Made by a program: the position numbers and the translations under genes. Shown piece after piece: positions 50,786-60,244 of a stretch of 64,000 nt of DNA; positions within the stretch are counted from its first letter, which is position 1; each line of letters begins with the position of its first letter. Source of the DNA: JANLQX01 sp031423635 (GTDB lineage: Bacteria; Actinomycetota; Acidimicrobiia; Acidimicrobiales; JANYDT01); contig JANPFX010000082.1 in the NCBI GenBank assembly GCA_031423635.1, forward strand, positions 1 through 64,000, given 5' to 3'. A model generated the notes under the pieces. It was not told the origin of the DNA, made no database searches, and saw only the letters and a program-made list of their open reading frames with translations.

Positions 50786-51790
50786 ATGGCCCGCGAACTT
50801 GCCGGTGCGCAGAAGGCCGCGCTGCTGCTCATGCAGATGAGCAAGCGCGACTCGTCGCGGATGCTGCAGATGCTGTCGCAGGCCGAAGTCGCCGAGTTGA
50901 CATCGGAGATCGCCCGTATCTCGACGGTCAGCGAATCGACCGCCGAGGGAGTTGTCGAGGAGTTCCTGACCCAGGTCACGACTCGACCGGCCACTACCAC
51001 CGGCGGCATCGAAGTGGCGAAGTCCATTCTCGAGAGCGGTCTCGGCAAAGAGGATGCGCACGACATCATCGAAGCCGTCATCGCGTCGATGGGGAAGATC
51101 CCCTTCCAGTTCCTCCGCCAGGCCGATCCGCGCCAGATCCTCTCCTTCATCCAGGACGAGCATCCCCAGACCATCACCCTCGTCCTCGCCCACATGAGCG
51201 CGGAACTCGCTGCGCTCGTGATGAGCGGACTCAGCGAGGACCTTCAACGTGATGTGGCGACGCGCCTTGCGGTGATGGACCGAACCTCTCCCGACGTCGT
51301 CGAACAGGTCGAGCATCAGCTCGAGCGCAAGTTCTCCTCGGTCATGCAGCCGAACGAACTGAGCTCGCTCGGCGGAGTCCAGAACCTCGTCGACATCTTG
51401 AACCGCTCGGACCGCGCCATGGAGCGCCTGATCCTCGAAGGACTCGAGCGTACGAGTCCAGAACTGGCCGACGAGATCCGTCAGCGCATGTTCGTTTTCG
51501 AAGACATCGGCGGCCTCGACGACCGTTCGATCCAGCTCGTACTCCGTCAGGTCGACGGCAAGGAGCTCGCTGTGGCCCTCAAAGGGGTCAAGGCCGACGT
51601 GCGGGACAAGATCGGGCGAAACATGTCCGAACGGGCCGCGCAGAACCTCAAGGAGGAGATCGACATGCTCGGTCCCATCCGGATCAAGACCGTGGAAGAG
51701 GCGCAGGGTGCCATCGTCCGGGTCATCCGGGCACTGGAGGAAGCCGGACAACTGGTCCTGTCGAGAGGTGCCGATGAATTCGTCCTCTGA
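50786..51790 (+). CDS. fliG: flagellar motor switch protein FliG
   Basis: The 334-residue protein has the three FliG domains: N-terminal (AGAQKAALLLMQMS), the middle (HPQTITLVLAHMSAELAALVMSGL) and the C-terminal torque helix (RQVDGKELAVALKGVKADVRDKIGRNMSERAAQNLKEEI) with the charged residues that meet MotA. It starts one base after the fliF stop. It overlaps fliH by 17 bases. Confidence 0.96.
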   Translation: MARELAGAQKAALLLMQMSKRDSSRMLQMLSQAEVAELTSEIARISTVSESTAEGVVEEFLTQVTTRPATTTGGIEVAKSILESGLGKEDAHDIIEAVIASMGKIPFQFLRQADPRQILSFIQDEHPQTITLVLAHMSAELAALVMSGLSEDLQRDVATRLAVMDRTSPDVVEQVEHQLERKFSSVMQPNELSSLGGVQNLVDILNRSDRAMERLILEGLERTSPELADEIRQRMFVFEDIGGLDDRSIQLVLRQVDGKELAVALKGVKADVRDKIGRNMSERAAQNLKEEIDMLGPIRIKTVEEAQGAIVRVIRALEEAGQLVLSRGADEFVL

Positions 51791-52460
51791 TCTCGAGGGT
51801 CGCCGGAGCCTGCCCGACCAGACCCGACGGATGTCGGCCCGCCCCCTCCGGGGAAGGGTGTCGGTCGCCCGATTCGACGAGCAGTTCGTCGATCCGTCGA
51901 AGGATCGCCGGGGCATGGCGTCCCCGGAGCAAGCCTTCACTGCCGGCTACGAGGTCGGACTCGAGCAGGGCATGTCGATCGGCCGGGCGAGCACGGTCGC
52001 CGAGCATGCCGCGAGCGATCGTCGGATGGCGCTGGTCGGCGAAGCGCTGCGAGGTGCCGCCGACGATGCCATCGCCGACGTCCGGCGCGAGTTCTCGAAC
52101 GCGACCGATGTCCTGATCCACGCGGCCTTCGACATCGCCCTGGCAATCGTCGGGCGTGACCTCCGCGAACACCCGCGAACCGGCGAGGAAGCACTGCGCT
52201 CCGCACTTGCCCTTGTCCCACCTCGGATCGCTTGCACAGCTCGCCTGCATCCGTCGGATCTCGACGATCTCGGAGCTCTTGATCTGGCTCGCCTGCATCA
52301 GGATCTTTCGATCGTCGCGGACTACTCGGTCGAGTCTGGAGACTGCGTCATCGATCTTCCGTCGGCGCAGATCGAGAACCGCCTCGCCGATGCTCTTGCC
52401 CGGGTCCGCGCCGTGATGGGCAGTGACCTTGACGATGTCGAAGAGGAGATCCTGTCGTGA
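51774..52460 (+). CDS. fliH: flagellar export stator-like protein FliH
   Basis: The 228-residue protein has the FliH layout: a disordered, charged N-terminus, the FTAGYEVGLEQGMSIGRAS glycine-spaced helix, and a C-terminal domain (VLIHAAFDIALAIVGRDL). It regulates the FliI ATPase. ATG 51774 has GAGAGGTG in front and lies inside the end of fliG. GTGA overlap with fliI. Confidence 0.85.
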   Translation: MNSSSDLEGRRSLPDQTRRMSARPLRGRVSVARFDEQFVDPSKDRRGMASPEQAFTAGYEVGLEQGMSIGRASTVAEHAASDRRMALVGEALRGAADDAIADVRREFSNATDVLIHAAFDIALAIVGRDLREHPRTGEEALRSALALVPPRIACTARLHPSDLDDLGALDLARLHQDLSIVADYSVESGDCVIDLPSAQIENRLADALARVRAVMGSDLDDVEEEILS

Positions 52461-53779
52461 CGACAGCAACACTCCTCTCACCGGATCTGCTTTCCGAGAT
52501 CCGACGCGCCGCCGGCCCTCGCCGGGTGGGACGGGTCAGTCGCTTGCTCGGCATACAGGTCGACGTGGTCGGCCTCGATGTCGCCATCGGTGACGCGTTG
52601 TCCGTGGAAGGTCCTCTCGGCGCGGTCGGCTGTGAGGTGGTCGCCGTGCACGATCGGTCGGCGACGTGCATGCCCTTCGGCAGCCTCCGTGGCGTGCGCA
52701 TCGGTGCGCCGGCGGTGGCCACCGGGGGAGCGCCGACCATCTTCACCGGTCGACAGCTGCTCGGCCGGGTGCTCGATGGACTGGGTCGCCCGATCGATGG
52801 GCGCCCGCTTCCATCGGGACTCGAACGTGTCGGTGTCGCCGGGTCCGCCCCCCATCCGCTGCGCCGCCGGCCGGTGAGCGAGCAGCTCTCCCTCGGCGTC
52901 CGGGTGATGGACACGCTCGTGCCCTGCGGCCGCGGTCAGCGCATTGGCATCTTCGCCGGATCAGGCGTCGGCAAGTCGAGCCTGCTGTCGATGATGATCC
53001 GCGGGACCGAAGCCGATGTCTCGGTGCTCGCGCTCGTCGGAGAACGCGGACGCGAGGTGCAGGAGTTCATCTCCCGTGATCTGGGACCGGAAGGTCTGGC
53101 CCGCTCGGTCGTGATCGTCGCAACATCCGACGAACCGCCGCTCGTTCGCTTGCGGGCCGCGCTCACGGCGACGCGAATCGCCGAGTCCTTTCGTGATGAC
53201 GGTGACGACGTGCTCCTGCTCATGGACAGCCTCACCCGTTTCGCCATGGCGCAGCGGGAGGTCGGACTCTCCGCTGGTGAGCCGCCGGCCACTCGAGGGT
53301 ATCCACCGTCGACGTTCTCGCTGCTGGCCCAGCTGCTCGAACGCGCCGGGTCAGGCGAACGGGGGAGCATCACCGGCCTGTACACCGTTCTCGTCGATGG
53401 GGACGACATGAACGAGCCGATTGCCGACGCGGCGCGATCGATCCTCGACGGTCACGTCGTGCTGTCGCGCAAGCTCGCCACGGCCGGTCAGTTCCCCACG
53501 GTCGATGCGCTCGAGTCGATTTCTCGTGTCGCCCCGGCGATCACGACGACCGAACAGCGCATGGCGGCCACGGAACTCCGAAGGATCATGGCCGCGCACC
53601 GCGACGCCAAGGACCTGATCGAGATCGGTGCCTACGTGCCGGGGTCGAACCCCCTGGTCGACCGGGCGGTCCAGCTCGAAGCAGCGACGAAGGCCTTCCT
53701 CACGCAGGATCTGCACGAAACCGTCTCCGCCGAGCGCAGCTGGGCCGAGCTCGCCCGACTTGTCGGGGTGGCTCCATGA
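52457..53779 (+). CDS. fliI: flagellum-specific ATP synthase FliI
   Basis: The 440-residue ATPase has the Walker A loop GSGVGKSS at about residue 168, the Walker B-like strand VLLLMDSLTRFAMAQRE, and the GYPPSTFSLLAQLLERAG motif of type-III export ATPases. It powers unfolding of export substrates with FliH/FliJ. GTG 52457 starts inside the fliH stop. Confidence 0.96.
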   Translation: MTTATLLSPDLLSEIRRAAGPRRVGRVSRLLGIQVDVVGLDVAIGDALSVEGPLGAVGCEVVAVHDRSATCMPFGSLRGVRIGAPAVATGGAPTIFTGRQLLGRVLDGLGRPIDGRPLPSGLERVGVAGSAPHPLRRRPVSEQLSLGVRVMDTLVPCGRGQRIGIFAGSGVGKSSLLSMMIRGTEADVSVLALVGERGREVQEFISRDLGPEGLARSVVIVATSDEPPLVRLRAALTATRIAESFRDDGDDVLLLMDSLTRFAMAQREVGLSAGEPPATRGYPPSTFSLLAQLLERAGSGERGSITGLYTVLVDGDDMNEPIADAARSILDGHVVLSRKLATAGQFPTVDALESISRVAPAITTTEQRMAATELRRIMAAHRDAKDLIEIGAYVPGSNPLVDRAVQLEAATKAFLTQDLHETVSAERSWAELARLVGVAP

Positions 53780-54234
53780 AGCGCAGCCCGTTCCGGCTTG
53801 CCACCGTCCTACGCGTTCGTCACGTGCAGGAAGACGTCGAGCTCGGTCGTCTCTCGCTCGCCCGGGCCGACGCCCGCCGGGCTGCTGATCGCGCTGACGC
53901 GTCGCTCGATCGGTATCGCCGGCAGACCACCGCGGGCCCCTCCGTCACCAGTGCCGGTGCGTTCCTCGCCGACCGACTCCACGGGGAACGCCTCGCGGAG
54001 TCCGTCATCGACGCCCGAGCCGACGTTGTCACGTCGCAGCAGGTCGTTGCCGAGCGCCGGGTCGACTGGTCATTCGCCGCCCAACGGGTATCGGCCCTCG
54101 TCCGACTCCGTGATCGGCACAACGAAGCGTTCGCCGCAGCCGTACTCCTCGAAGACGTCCTCGACGCCGACGAGCGCACGATCGCACGTCGTCATCTCCT
54201 CTCATCTCCCAACGCCTCCGTGGAGCCCCGATGA
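53776..54234 (+). CDS. fliJ: flagellar export protein FliJ
   Basis: The 152-residue protein is a coiled coil with the opening FRLATVLRVRHVQEDVELGRLSLARADARR, typical of FliJ. Its position after fliI (ATGA overlap) supports this. Central stalk of the export ATPase complex. Confidence 0.85.
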   Translation: MKRSPFRLATVLRVRHVQEDVELGRLSLARADARRAADRADASLDRYRRQTTAGPSVTSAGAFLADRLHGERLAESVIDARADVVTSQQVVAERRVDWSFAAQRVSALVRLRDRHNEAFAAAVLLEDVLDADERTIARRHLLSSPNASVEPR

Positions 54235-56165
54235 ATGCAGCAAGCAACCCCATCTCGAGCATCGCCGATCGGATCGCTTCCATCGAGGCCCGGTTCGGGG
54301 CGCGACCGCCCATGTCGGGCGCCGCCGCCACCGCCCTGGCCTCGGCGTCACGCGGCCAGACCGGGTCGGCCGGTTCGGACTCGTCCTTCGGACAGCTGGT
54401 CGACCGTCTCGTCTCGTCCTCCACAGCGAGCAGGTCCGGCGACGCCTCGACGGCGCTCGCCGATGTCCTCGAACAACTCCTGCAAGCGCATGAACCGTCG
54501 CCCGTCGCCACGCGTGGTGCCGTCACGACGGTCGGTGATCAGAACGATGGAACCGACCCGACCCTGCGCTCGAGCGCGGGCGAGCGGATCGTCGACCTCG
54601 CCTCGGAGCACATCGGCGTCCCGTATGTGTGGGGCGGCGAGGACCCATCCGGCTTCGACTGCTCCGGGCTGGTGCAGTTCGTCTACGCCAAACTCGGTGT
54701 CGATCTTCCTCGGGTATCGCGCGATCAGGCGCAGGTCGGTCAACCGGTTGCGAGCCTCAGCGAGGCGGTCCCGGGTGATCTGGTGGCGTTCGGAACGCCG
54801 GTCGATCACATCGGGATCTACGCCGGGAACGGCCAAATGGTTGTTGCGCCGCGGACCGGTGATGTCGTGAAGCTGCAGCAGATCCGCCGTGAGCCGGTCG
54901 CCATTCGTCGGATCCTGGCGACCGACGCCGGCATTGCCCCGTCCGCAACGGCGGCACCAGGCGGGGCCACGGCCGGATCCAACATGGGCTACCTCGCACT
55001 GTTCTCTGCGGCCGAGGCCCGCTACGGGGTGTCGGCTGAACTGCTGGAGGCCGTGGCCAAGCAGGAATCGGGGTTCGACGCCAACGCCGTCAGCCCGGCT
55101 GGTGCACAGGGACTGATGCAGCTGATGCCGGGAACGGCCCAAGCGCTCGGGGTAAACCCTTTCGATCCGGCCGAGGCCGTCGACGGAAGCGCCCGTCTCC
55201 TCAGCCAGCACCTCCGTCGCTTCGGCTCGGTTCCCCTGGCCCTCGCGGCGTACAACGCCGGGCCCGGAGCGGTCGAGAAGTTCGGAGGGATTCCGCCGTA
55301 TCGCGAGACGCAGGGCTACGTCCGCAAGATCATGGCCGACCTCGCCGACAGCGCCTATGGCGATTCGCCTTCGGCGGCGGCGGGAGTCGATCGTCTGTCC
55401 GATCAGCCGGCGCAGGTGCGCCGATCGACACCGCTGTTCAGCGACGGTGCCGTTCGCAGCGACGGTGCCGTCCGCAACGCCGGTGCGTCGCGATCGGCGG
55501 GCTTGCTCCCGAGAACGAACGGGCAGGCCGGTCCGGCCGCCGCCGTCGCCGCGCTGGCCTCGCTACCCGGGCCGGGTGCTGGTGCCGCGGCCTCGTTCCT
55601 GACGACCCCCGCGGTAGCTGCCGCTGCCCCGGCAGCAGCGGCGACGGCCACGGTCACCGCGACCTCGACGCCGGTCCCCCTGTCCACCGTTCCGTCCCCG
55701 TCGATGGTTCCGGCAACCGCAAGCGGCGTTCCCGGGTTCACCCTCCCGGAAGGCAAGCCGGTCTCGCCCGCCAACGGCGCGTGGGGCCCTAGCACCCAGA
55801 TGCAGATCACGAGCGTCGGTGGTTCCAACACGACGAGCTGGCTGGAGTCGGGACTTCTCGAGCAGGCATCGCCGGCCGACGTGGCGGCAATCGTTGCATC
55901 GGCGCGAGGCCCGGTCGCCAAGGGTGTGCTCAAGATCCTGCAGAACGCCACGGCCGCACAGCTGATCTCCCCAGAGTTCCGCCAGACCCTCAACGACGTC
56001 AACCGTGACGCCCTCGGCCTCCCGGACGCTCCCGACGTGATTCCGGTCCAACCGCCGGCGCCTGCGGCTCTCGCCGCTCCATCGACATCGACATCGACGG
56101 CCGCGACGGTGGCAGCACCCAGTCCGATCGCGCGAACCCTTCTTCCGCTCACCCCCGCAAAGTGA
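54231..56165 (+). CDS. flagellar peptidoglycan hydrolase: NlpC/P60 plus SLT transglycosylase fusion
   Basis: The 644-residue protein has an N-terminal helical part, a NlpC/P60 domain (GVPYVWGGEDPSGFDCSG with Cys144, then DHIGIYAG), and a soluble lytic transglycosylase domain (AVAKQESGFDANAVSPAGAQGLMQLMPGTAQALG, catalytic Glu279; ALAAYNAGPGAV). The last 250 residues are Ala/Pro/Thr-rich with no fold. No signal peptide, so it is probably exported by the flagellar system. It lies between fliJ and fliK and likely opens the wall for the rod, like FlgJ elsewhere. Confidence 0.85.
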   Translation: MNAASNPISSIADRIASIEARFGARPPMSGAAATALASASRGQTGSAGSDSSFGQLVDRLVSSSTASRSGDASTALADVLEQLLQAHEPSPVATRGAVTTVGDQNDGTDPTLRSSAGERIVDLASEHIGVPYVWGGEDPSGFDCSGLVQFVYAKLGVDLPRVSRDQAQVGQPVASLSEAVPGDLVAFGTPVDHIGIYAGNGQMVVAPRTGDVVKLQQIRREPVAIRRILATDAGIAPSATAAPGGATAGSNMGYLALFSAAEARYGVSAELLEAVAKQESGFDANAVSPAGAQGLMQLMPGTAQALGVNPFDPAEAVDGSARLLSQHLRRFGSVPLALAAYNAGPGAVEKFGGIPPYRETQGYVRKIMADLADSAYGDSPSAAAGVDRLSDQPAQVRRSTPLFSDGAVRSDGAVRNAGASRSAGLLPRTNGQAGPAAAVAALASLPGPGAGAAASFLTTPAVAAAAPAAAATATVTATSTPVPLSTVPSPSMVPATASGVPGFTLPEGKPVSPANGAWGPSTQMQITSVGGSNTTSWLESGLLEQASPADVAAIVASARGPVAKGVLKILQNATAAQLISPEFRQTLNDVNRDALGLPDAPDVIPVQPPAPAALAAPSTSTSTAATVAAPSPIARTLLPLTPAK

Positions 56166-56172
56166 GGTCTTC

Positions 56173-58032
56173 ATGACACCAACCCTTCTCTCGGCCAGCA
56201 GCGCCGCCTACCTCGCGATGCCCCCGACCACGTCCGACAACGCGTCAACATCGGTGGACGGGTCCACCGTGTCCGCATCAGCCTCCGAGGAGTCGTCCGA
56301 CGATCATGGTGCGGACCAGGCCCCGAGCGATTTCGCCGTGCTCCTGGCGGCGATGATGGCACCGCCGACCCCGGCGCCGTTTCGTCCCCGAATGGATTCC
56401 GTCGACGCGACGGGCTCGTCCGTCGCGTCCCCGGCGGTCGGAGACGCGACTGCGGCGACGTCGGTCGGTCTGGCGGCGCTCGTTGCGCTGCCCTCGACCG
56501 GCGGCGCGACGTCAGACGCGAACCCGATCGGCGCCGACGTCGAGAATCCGTCACCGGTCAACGTGGCGCCGCCGGCAACGCCGGCACCACCCGCCGCGGA
56601 TCGGCTGGGCGTGGCCGGCGCGATGGCCAACGACGCGACCGGCACCATCGGCGTCCCCGCCGGCGCCGATCCGACGCCGCCGATGGTCGAAGTGGTCGGG
56701 CGCGAGTCGCCGGCGCCGCTTCTTGGTCTGGTGGCCCTCGATCGCCCCCTGTCTCTCGGTCGGCGCTCGTCCGGACCGTTCCCTGATTTCGCCGGTGCCC
56801 TCGGAGAGGCCCCGGTGGATGGATCGGTGGGGGCCCTGGTGGATGGATCGGTGGGGGCCCCGGTGGATGGATCGGTGGGGGCCCCGGTGGACGGTTCGGT
56901 GGGGGCCCCGGTGGACGGTTCGGTGGGGGCCCCGGTGGACGGTTCGATGGAGGTAGTGATCGACGTCGGTCCGACCCATGACAGTCCCGCCCCCGCCGTC
57001 GGTCCGCACGACGAATCGCCTTCCGTGGAAGCGTCCCTTGCCCGTCCGGTGAATCCTGAGACGGTCCCGCTTCCCCCAACGGGTCCAGCCGGTCCACCGA
57101 CCGTCACCCCGTTCGCCCCGCCCAGCTCCCGGTTGGTCCGCCGGTCCGTCGACCATGTTGCGCCTGGCGTGACCAAGGCGGATGGCGATGCAACCCCGAT
57201 GTCCATCGTGAAGGACACGCCGGCACCGACCGCCTCGACGGGCACGTCCTCGCAGAGTCCTCGGACGCCGAACCTCGGCACCGAAGCGACGGCGTCGGAC
57301 ATGATGCAGTCGGTCACGGCAGCGCGGCCGATCCGTGTCGTTCGAGAAGAGTCCTCGGCGCCGAGCGACGAGGACGTCGCGTCCCCTGTCGGGCTGTCCG
57401 GCACACCAGGGCAGGGAACCCCGACCGAGCGTCCCGCGAGCGTCGAGGGATCGACTCTTCCGGCGGTCCAAGGTGTCCGACCGGGCGACGCACCCCAGCA
57501 CATCGTTCGGGCCGCGCTTCGCGCCCAGGCTGCCGACGGAACGCAACACATGCGACTGGAGATGCACCCGGGTGACCTCGGTGCCGTCGCCGTCGAGGTG
57601 ACGATCGAGGGCGGGGCCGTGCATGTCGCGATGGTCGCCGAACGAGGCGAGACGAAAGACCTGCTGCGCTCGTCGATCGCCGAGCTGCGGTCCTCCCTTG
57701 TCGCCGCGGGTTTCTCGGCCGGCCGGGTCGACATCCAGAGCGGTCTCTCCGACGGCCGCTTCGGCCACACCGCTGAGCGCCATGACGCGTGGAGTCAGTC
57801 GTTCGATCGACCCGACTCGCGTCGTGACCAGACCGGGGCGTTCGCGAACATGTTCGACCAGTCCAGCGGCCGTGGTGATCAGACCCGGAACTCGCGCGCT
57901 TACGTCGGAGCGGGAGACCGCGGAGACGCCCCGTCATCGCTGCGCTCGGAACTCAGCGGCGACCGGACGGTTCGTGACGCGGCGACGTCACCGAACGGAC
58001 TCCGTCGTGACCGACTCGACCTTCAGCTCTGA
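56173..58032 (+). CDS. fliK: flagellar hook-length control protein FliK
   Basis: The 619-residue protein is mostly Pro/Ser/Ala/Thr-rich, with the Flg_hook domain at about residues 455-520 (MRLEMHPGDLGAVAVEVTIEGGAVHVAMVAE, LRSSLVAAGFSAGRVDI). It has an internal 24-bp tandem repeat (VDGSVGAP). FliK measures hook length and switches export specificity. flgD and flgE follow. Confidence 0.87.
   Translation: MTPTLLSASSAAYLAMPPTTSDNASTSVDGSTVSASASEESSDDHGADQAPSDFAVLLAAMMAPPTPAPFRPRMDSVDATGSSVASPAVGDATAATSVGLAALVALPSTGGATSDANPIGADVENPSPVNVAPPATPAPPAADRLGVAGAMANDATGTIGVPAGADPTPPMVEVVGRESPAPLLGLVALDRPLSLGRRSSGPFPDFAGALGEAPVDGSVGALVDGSVGAPVDGSVGAPVDGSVGAPVDGSVGAPVDGSMEVVIDVGPTHDSPAPAVGPHDESPSVEASLARPVNPETVPLPPTGPAGPPTVTPFAPPSSRLVRRSVDHVAPGVTKADGDATPMSIVKDTPAPTASTGTSSQSPRTPNLGTEATASDMMQSVTAARPIRVVREESSAPSDEDVASPVGLSGTPGQGTPTERPASVEGSTLPAVQGVRPGDAPQHIVRAALRAQAADGTQHMRLEMHPGDLGAVAVEVTIEGGAVHVAMVAERGETKDLLRSSIAELRSSLVAAGFSAGRVDIQSGLSDGRFGHTAERHDAWSQSFDRPDSRRDQTGAFANMFDQSSGRGDQTRNSRAYVGAGDRGDAPSSLRSELSGDRTVRDAATSPNGLRRDRLDLQL
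56815..56949 (+). repeat. 24-bp tandem repeat inside fliK (VDGSVGAP units)
   Basis: About 5.6 in-frame copies of a 24-base unit encode VDGSVGAP or its first-copy variant VDGSVGAL. Copies 1-3 carry GGATCG and copies 4-6 carry GGTTCG at the same place, which points to block-wise duplication. Copy number changes would alter the protein's length by 8 residues each. Confidence 0.92.
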
Positions 58033-58140
58033 CGTGCGCGCCATGGTCCCCCTGCGCACACGGTTCACACCAGCGAACCTTCACTCGAACCCACCAAGCC
58101 CCTCACGACGGTCTCGCCGTGAAACGAAAGGTCCTCGTTC

Positions 58141-58659
58141 ATGATCACCCCCGCCGCTTCCTCGTCGCCTTCCTCGGCTGCTGTCGCCGGTTCGACCAAA
58201 CCTCCCGCCGTGGCCAATCCGACGACGCAGCCCAACGACCGCATGGGGAAGGACGCGTTCTTGAAGCTGCTCGTCGCGCAGCTCAAGTATCAGAATCCGC
58301 TCAGCCCGATGGATGGCACCGAGTTCATCGCGCAGACGGCGCAGCTCACCATGACCGAGAAACTCGAGGAGCTTTCCAAGCTCTCGGAGGCGACCGTTCT
58401 CGATGCCAACCGCCGAACCGCTGCAGAGCTCGTCGGCAAGACCATCTCCTACGACAACGGCACCAACGTCGTCGATGGCGTCGTCACTTCGGCTCGCATG
58501 AACGGCGGCAACCCGATCCTGATGATCGGCCGCACCGAGGTTCCGCTCGGTGCGGTGCTCGAAGTCCGCGCCACCCTCTCGTCATCGGCTCCGGCCGCTG
58601 CGCCCGCTCCGGGATCCTCTCCGGCTCCCGCTGCGGTTCCCGTCGTCACCGCCGCCTAG
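58141..58659 (+). CDS. flgD: flagellar hook assembly (scaffold) protein FlgD
   Basis: The 172-residue protein has the FlgD N-terminus DAFLKLLVAQLKYQNPLSPMDGTEFIAQTAQLT with the VAQL-YQNP-PMD signature. The usual C-terminal Ig-like part is short, and it ends in an Ala/Pro tail (APAPGSSPAPAA), so the protein is at the small end for the family. It caps the growing hook. Confidence 0.93.
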   Translation: MITPAASSSPSSAAVAGSTKPPAVANPTTQPNDRMGKDAFLKLLVAQLKYQNPLSPMDGTEFIAQTAQLTMTEKLEELSKLSEATVLDANRRTAAELVGKTISYDNGTNVVDGVVTSARMNGGNPILMIGRTEVPLGAVLEVRATLSSSAPAAAPAPGSSPAPAAVPVVTAA

Positions 58660-58759
58660 GCGGGCTCCGCCATTCGTTCATCGGGTGCACCGTCGGGTGC
58701 GCCCGTCACCCAAGTCTTCCCACCAACTCTTCCAGCAGTACCCCTACGAAAGGATCCAC

Positions 58760-60037
58760 ATGCTTCGTTCCATGTTCTCCGGTGTCTCCGGACTCCGGAG
58801 CCACCAGACGATGATGGACGTCATCGGCAACAACATCGCCAACGTCAACACCGTCGGCTACAAATCGAGCTCGGTCGTGTTCCAGGACATGCTCAGCCAG
58901 AAGCTCTCCAGCGCCGGCGTTCCGACCGCTGGACCGGGGGGCCTCGGCGGTACCAACCCGTCGCAGGTCGGTCTCGGCGTCAAGATCGGCGGTGTCGTCA
59001 CCTCGTTCCGCCAGGGTGCCTCGCAGCTGACCGGTAACTCGACCGACATCTCCATCCAGGGTGATGGCTTCCTCCTCGCCAGAAGCGATGGGCAGACGCT
59101 CTTCACCCGGGCCGGTGCGCTCTCCTTCGACGCCTTCGGCCGCATGGTCTCGCCCGATGGAGGCATCATCCAGGGGTGGACCGCCGACACGAACGGCGCC
59201 GTCAACACCAACGCCGGCGTCGCCGACCTGGTGATGCCGCTCGGTCAGGCCATCAGCCCTCAGGTGACCTCGAAGGTCAGCTTCGGTGGCAACCTCGACG
59301 CCACCGTTCCGACCACGCTTCCCGGCCCGGAGGTGCTCACGACCATCACGGTCTACGACCAACTCGGGAAGTCGCTCGACCTCACCTTCGGGATGAAGAT
59401 GACGGCCGCCAACACCTGGTCGGTGCAGCCCTACACCCCAGACGGTGCCGACGTGGATACCACTCCCGATGTCCTGGGCGCCGCATTCACCGTCACGTTC
59501 GACGCGGCGACCGGAAAGATCACCGCCCCGACCACGCCGCCCACGATCACCATTCCGCCGACATTCGGCACGTACTCGGGACCGGTCACCATCGATCTCG
59601 GGTCGGCGTCTGCCGACGGCCTGCGCCAGTTCGCCGGGAAGTCGACCGCGGCCGCGCTCTCGCAGGACGGTGCGACGACCGGTGCGCTGCAGACGTTCGG
59701 CATCGGAGCTGACGGCACGGTCACCGGCATCTTCTCGAACGGCCGCAACCGGGTGATCGGGCAGATCGCCATGGCGTCGTTCTCCAACCCCTCCGGTCTG
59801 GAGAAGGTCGGTGGCTCGTTCTACCGGCCGACCCCCAACTCGGGTCTCGCCCAGATCGGCGTCTCGGGAACGGGCGGACGCGGCTCGATCGCCGGCGGCA
59901 CGCTCGAGATGTCCAACGTCGACCTGGCCCAGGAGTTCACCTCGTTGATCTCGGCCCAACGTGGCTTCCAGGCGAACTCACGTGTCATCACGACCGCCGA
60001 CGAACTGCTTCAGGAACTCGTCAACCTGAAGCGGTAA
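58760..60037 (+). CDS. flgE: flagellar hook protein FlgE
   Basis: The 425-residue protein begins MLRSMFSGVSGLRSHQTMMDVIGNNIANVNTVGYK (in pieces) and ends with the FTSLISAQRGFQANSRVITTADELLQELVNLKR region, both typical. ATG 58760 follows AAAGGATCC. It makes the hook. Length is average. Confidence 0.95.
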   Translation: MLRSMFSGVSGLRSHQTMMDVIGNNIANVNTVGYKSSSVVFQDMLSQKLSSAGVPTAGPGGLGGTNPSQVGLGVKIGGVVTSFRQGASQLTGNSTDISIQGDGFLLARSDGQTLFTRAGALSFDAFGRMVSPDGGIIQGWTADTNGAVNTNAGVADLVMPLGQAISPQVTSKVSFGGNLDATVPTTLPGPEVLTTITVYDQLGKSLDLTFGMKMTAANTWSVQPYTPDGADVDTTPDVLGAAFTVTFDAATGKITAPTTPPTITIPPTFGTYSGPVTIDLGSASADGLRQFAGKSTAAALSQDGATTGALQTFGIGADGTVTGIFSNGRNRVIGQIAMASFSNPSGLEKVGGSFYRPTPNSGLAQIGVSGTGGRGSIAGGTLEMSNVDLAQEFTSLISAQRGFQANSRVITTADELLQELVNLKR

Positions 60038-60062
60038 CCGCTCTATCGGTGGAGAGGTAGTG

Positions 60063-60096
60063 CGAGCTCGCCGGTCGGTTTCCGGCCGGGAGCTCG
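60063..60096 (+). terminator. hairpin after flgE
   Basis: CGAGCTCGCCGG (60063-60074) pairs with CCGGC and then GAGCTCG (60082-60096), with a small internal bulge. It lies 26 bases after the flgE stop and before the FliA-type promoter of flbD, a sensible place for a terminator. Confidence 0.45.
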
Positions 60097-60153
60097 CTCA
60101 CCTCGCCTGCGCACGCGTTCGCGTCGCGCTGGTCATGCGGCTCGATGGAGTCC

Positions 60154-60180
60154 GCAGGTATCGGTCCCTTCGACCGATAG
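60154..60180 (+). promoter_or_regulatory. candidate FliA-type promoter for flbD-motA-motB
   Basis: GCAGGTAT (60154-60161), 11 bases, then ACCGATAG (60173-60180). The spacing and motif match the sites at 38252 and 42035. The box overlaps an 8-bp hairpin TATCGGTC/GACCGATA (60159-60179). Start codon of flbD is 65 bases downstream. Confidence 0.4.
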
Positions 60181-60244
60181 GCAGAGGTGAGACCTTCGGG
60201 TTCTCCGACACGGATTGTTTCACTGGACCAAGGAAGGCCCATCC

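Noticed and set aside
56304..57783. Minus-strand ORFs of over 400 codons opposite fliK
   Set aside because: Produced by the low-complexity repeats of fliK; no motifs.
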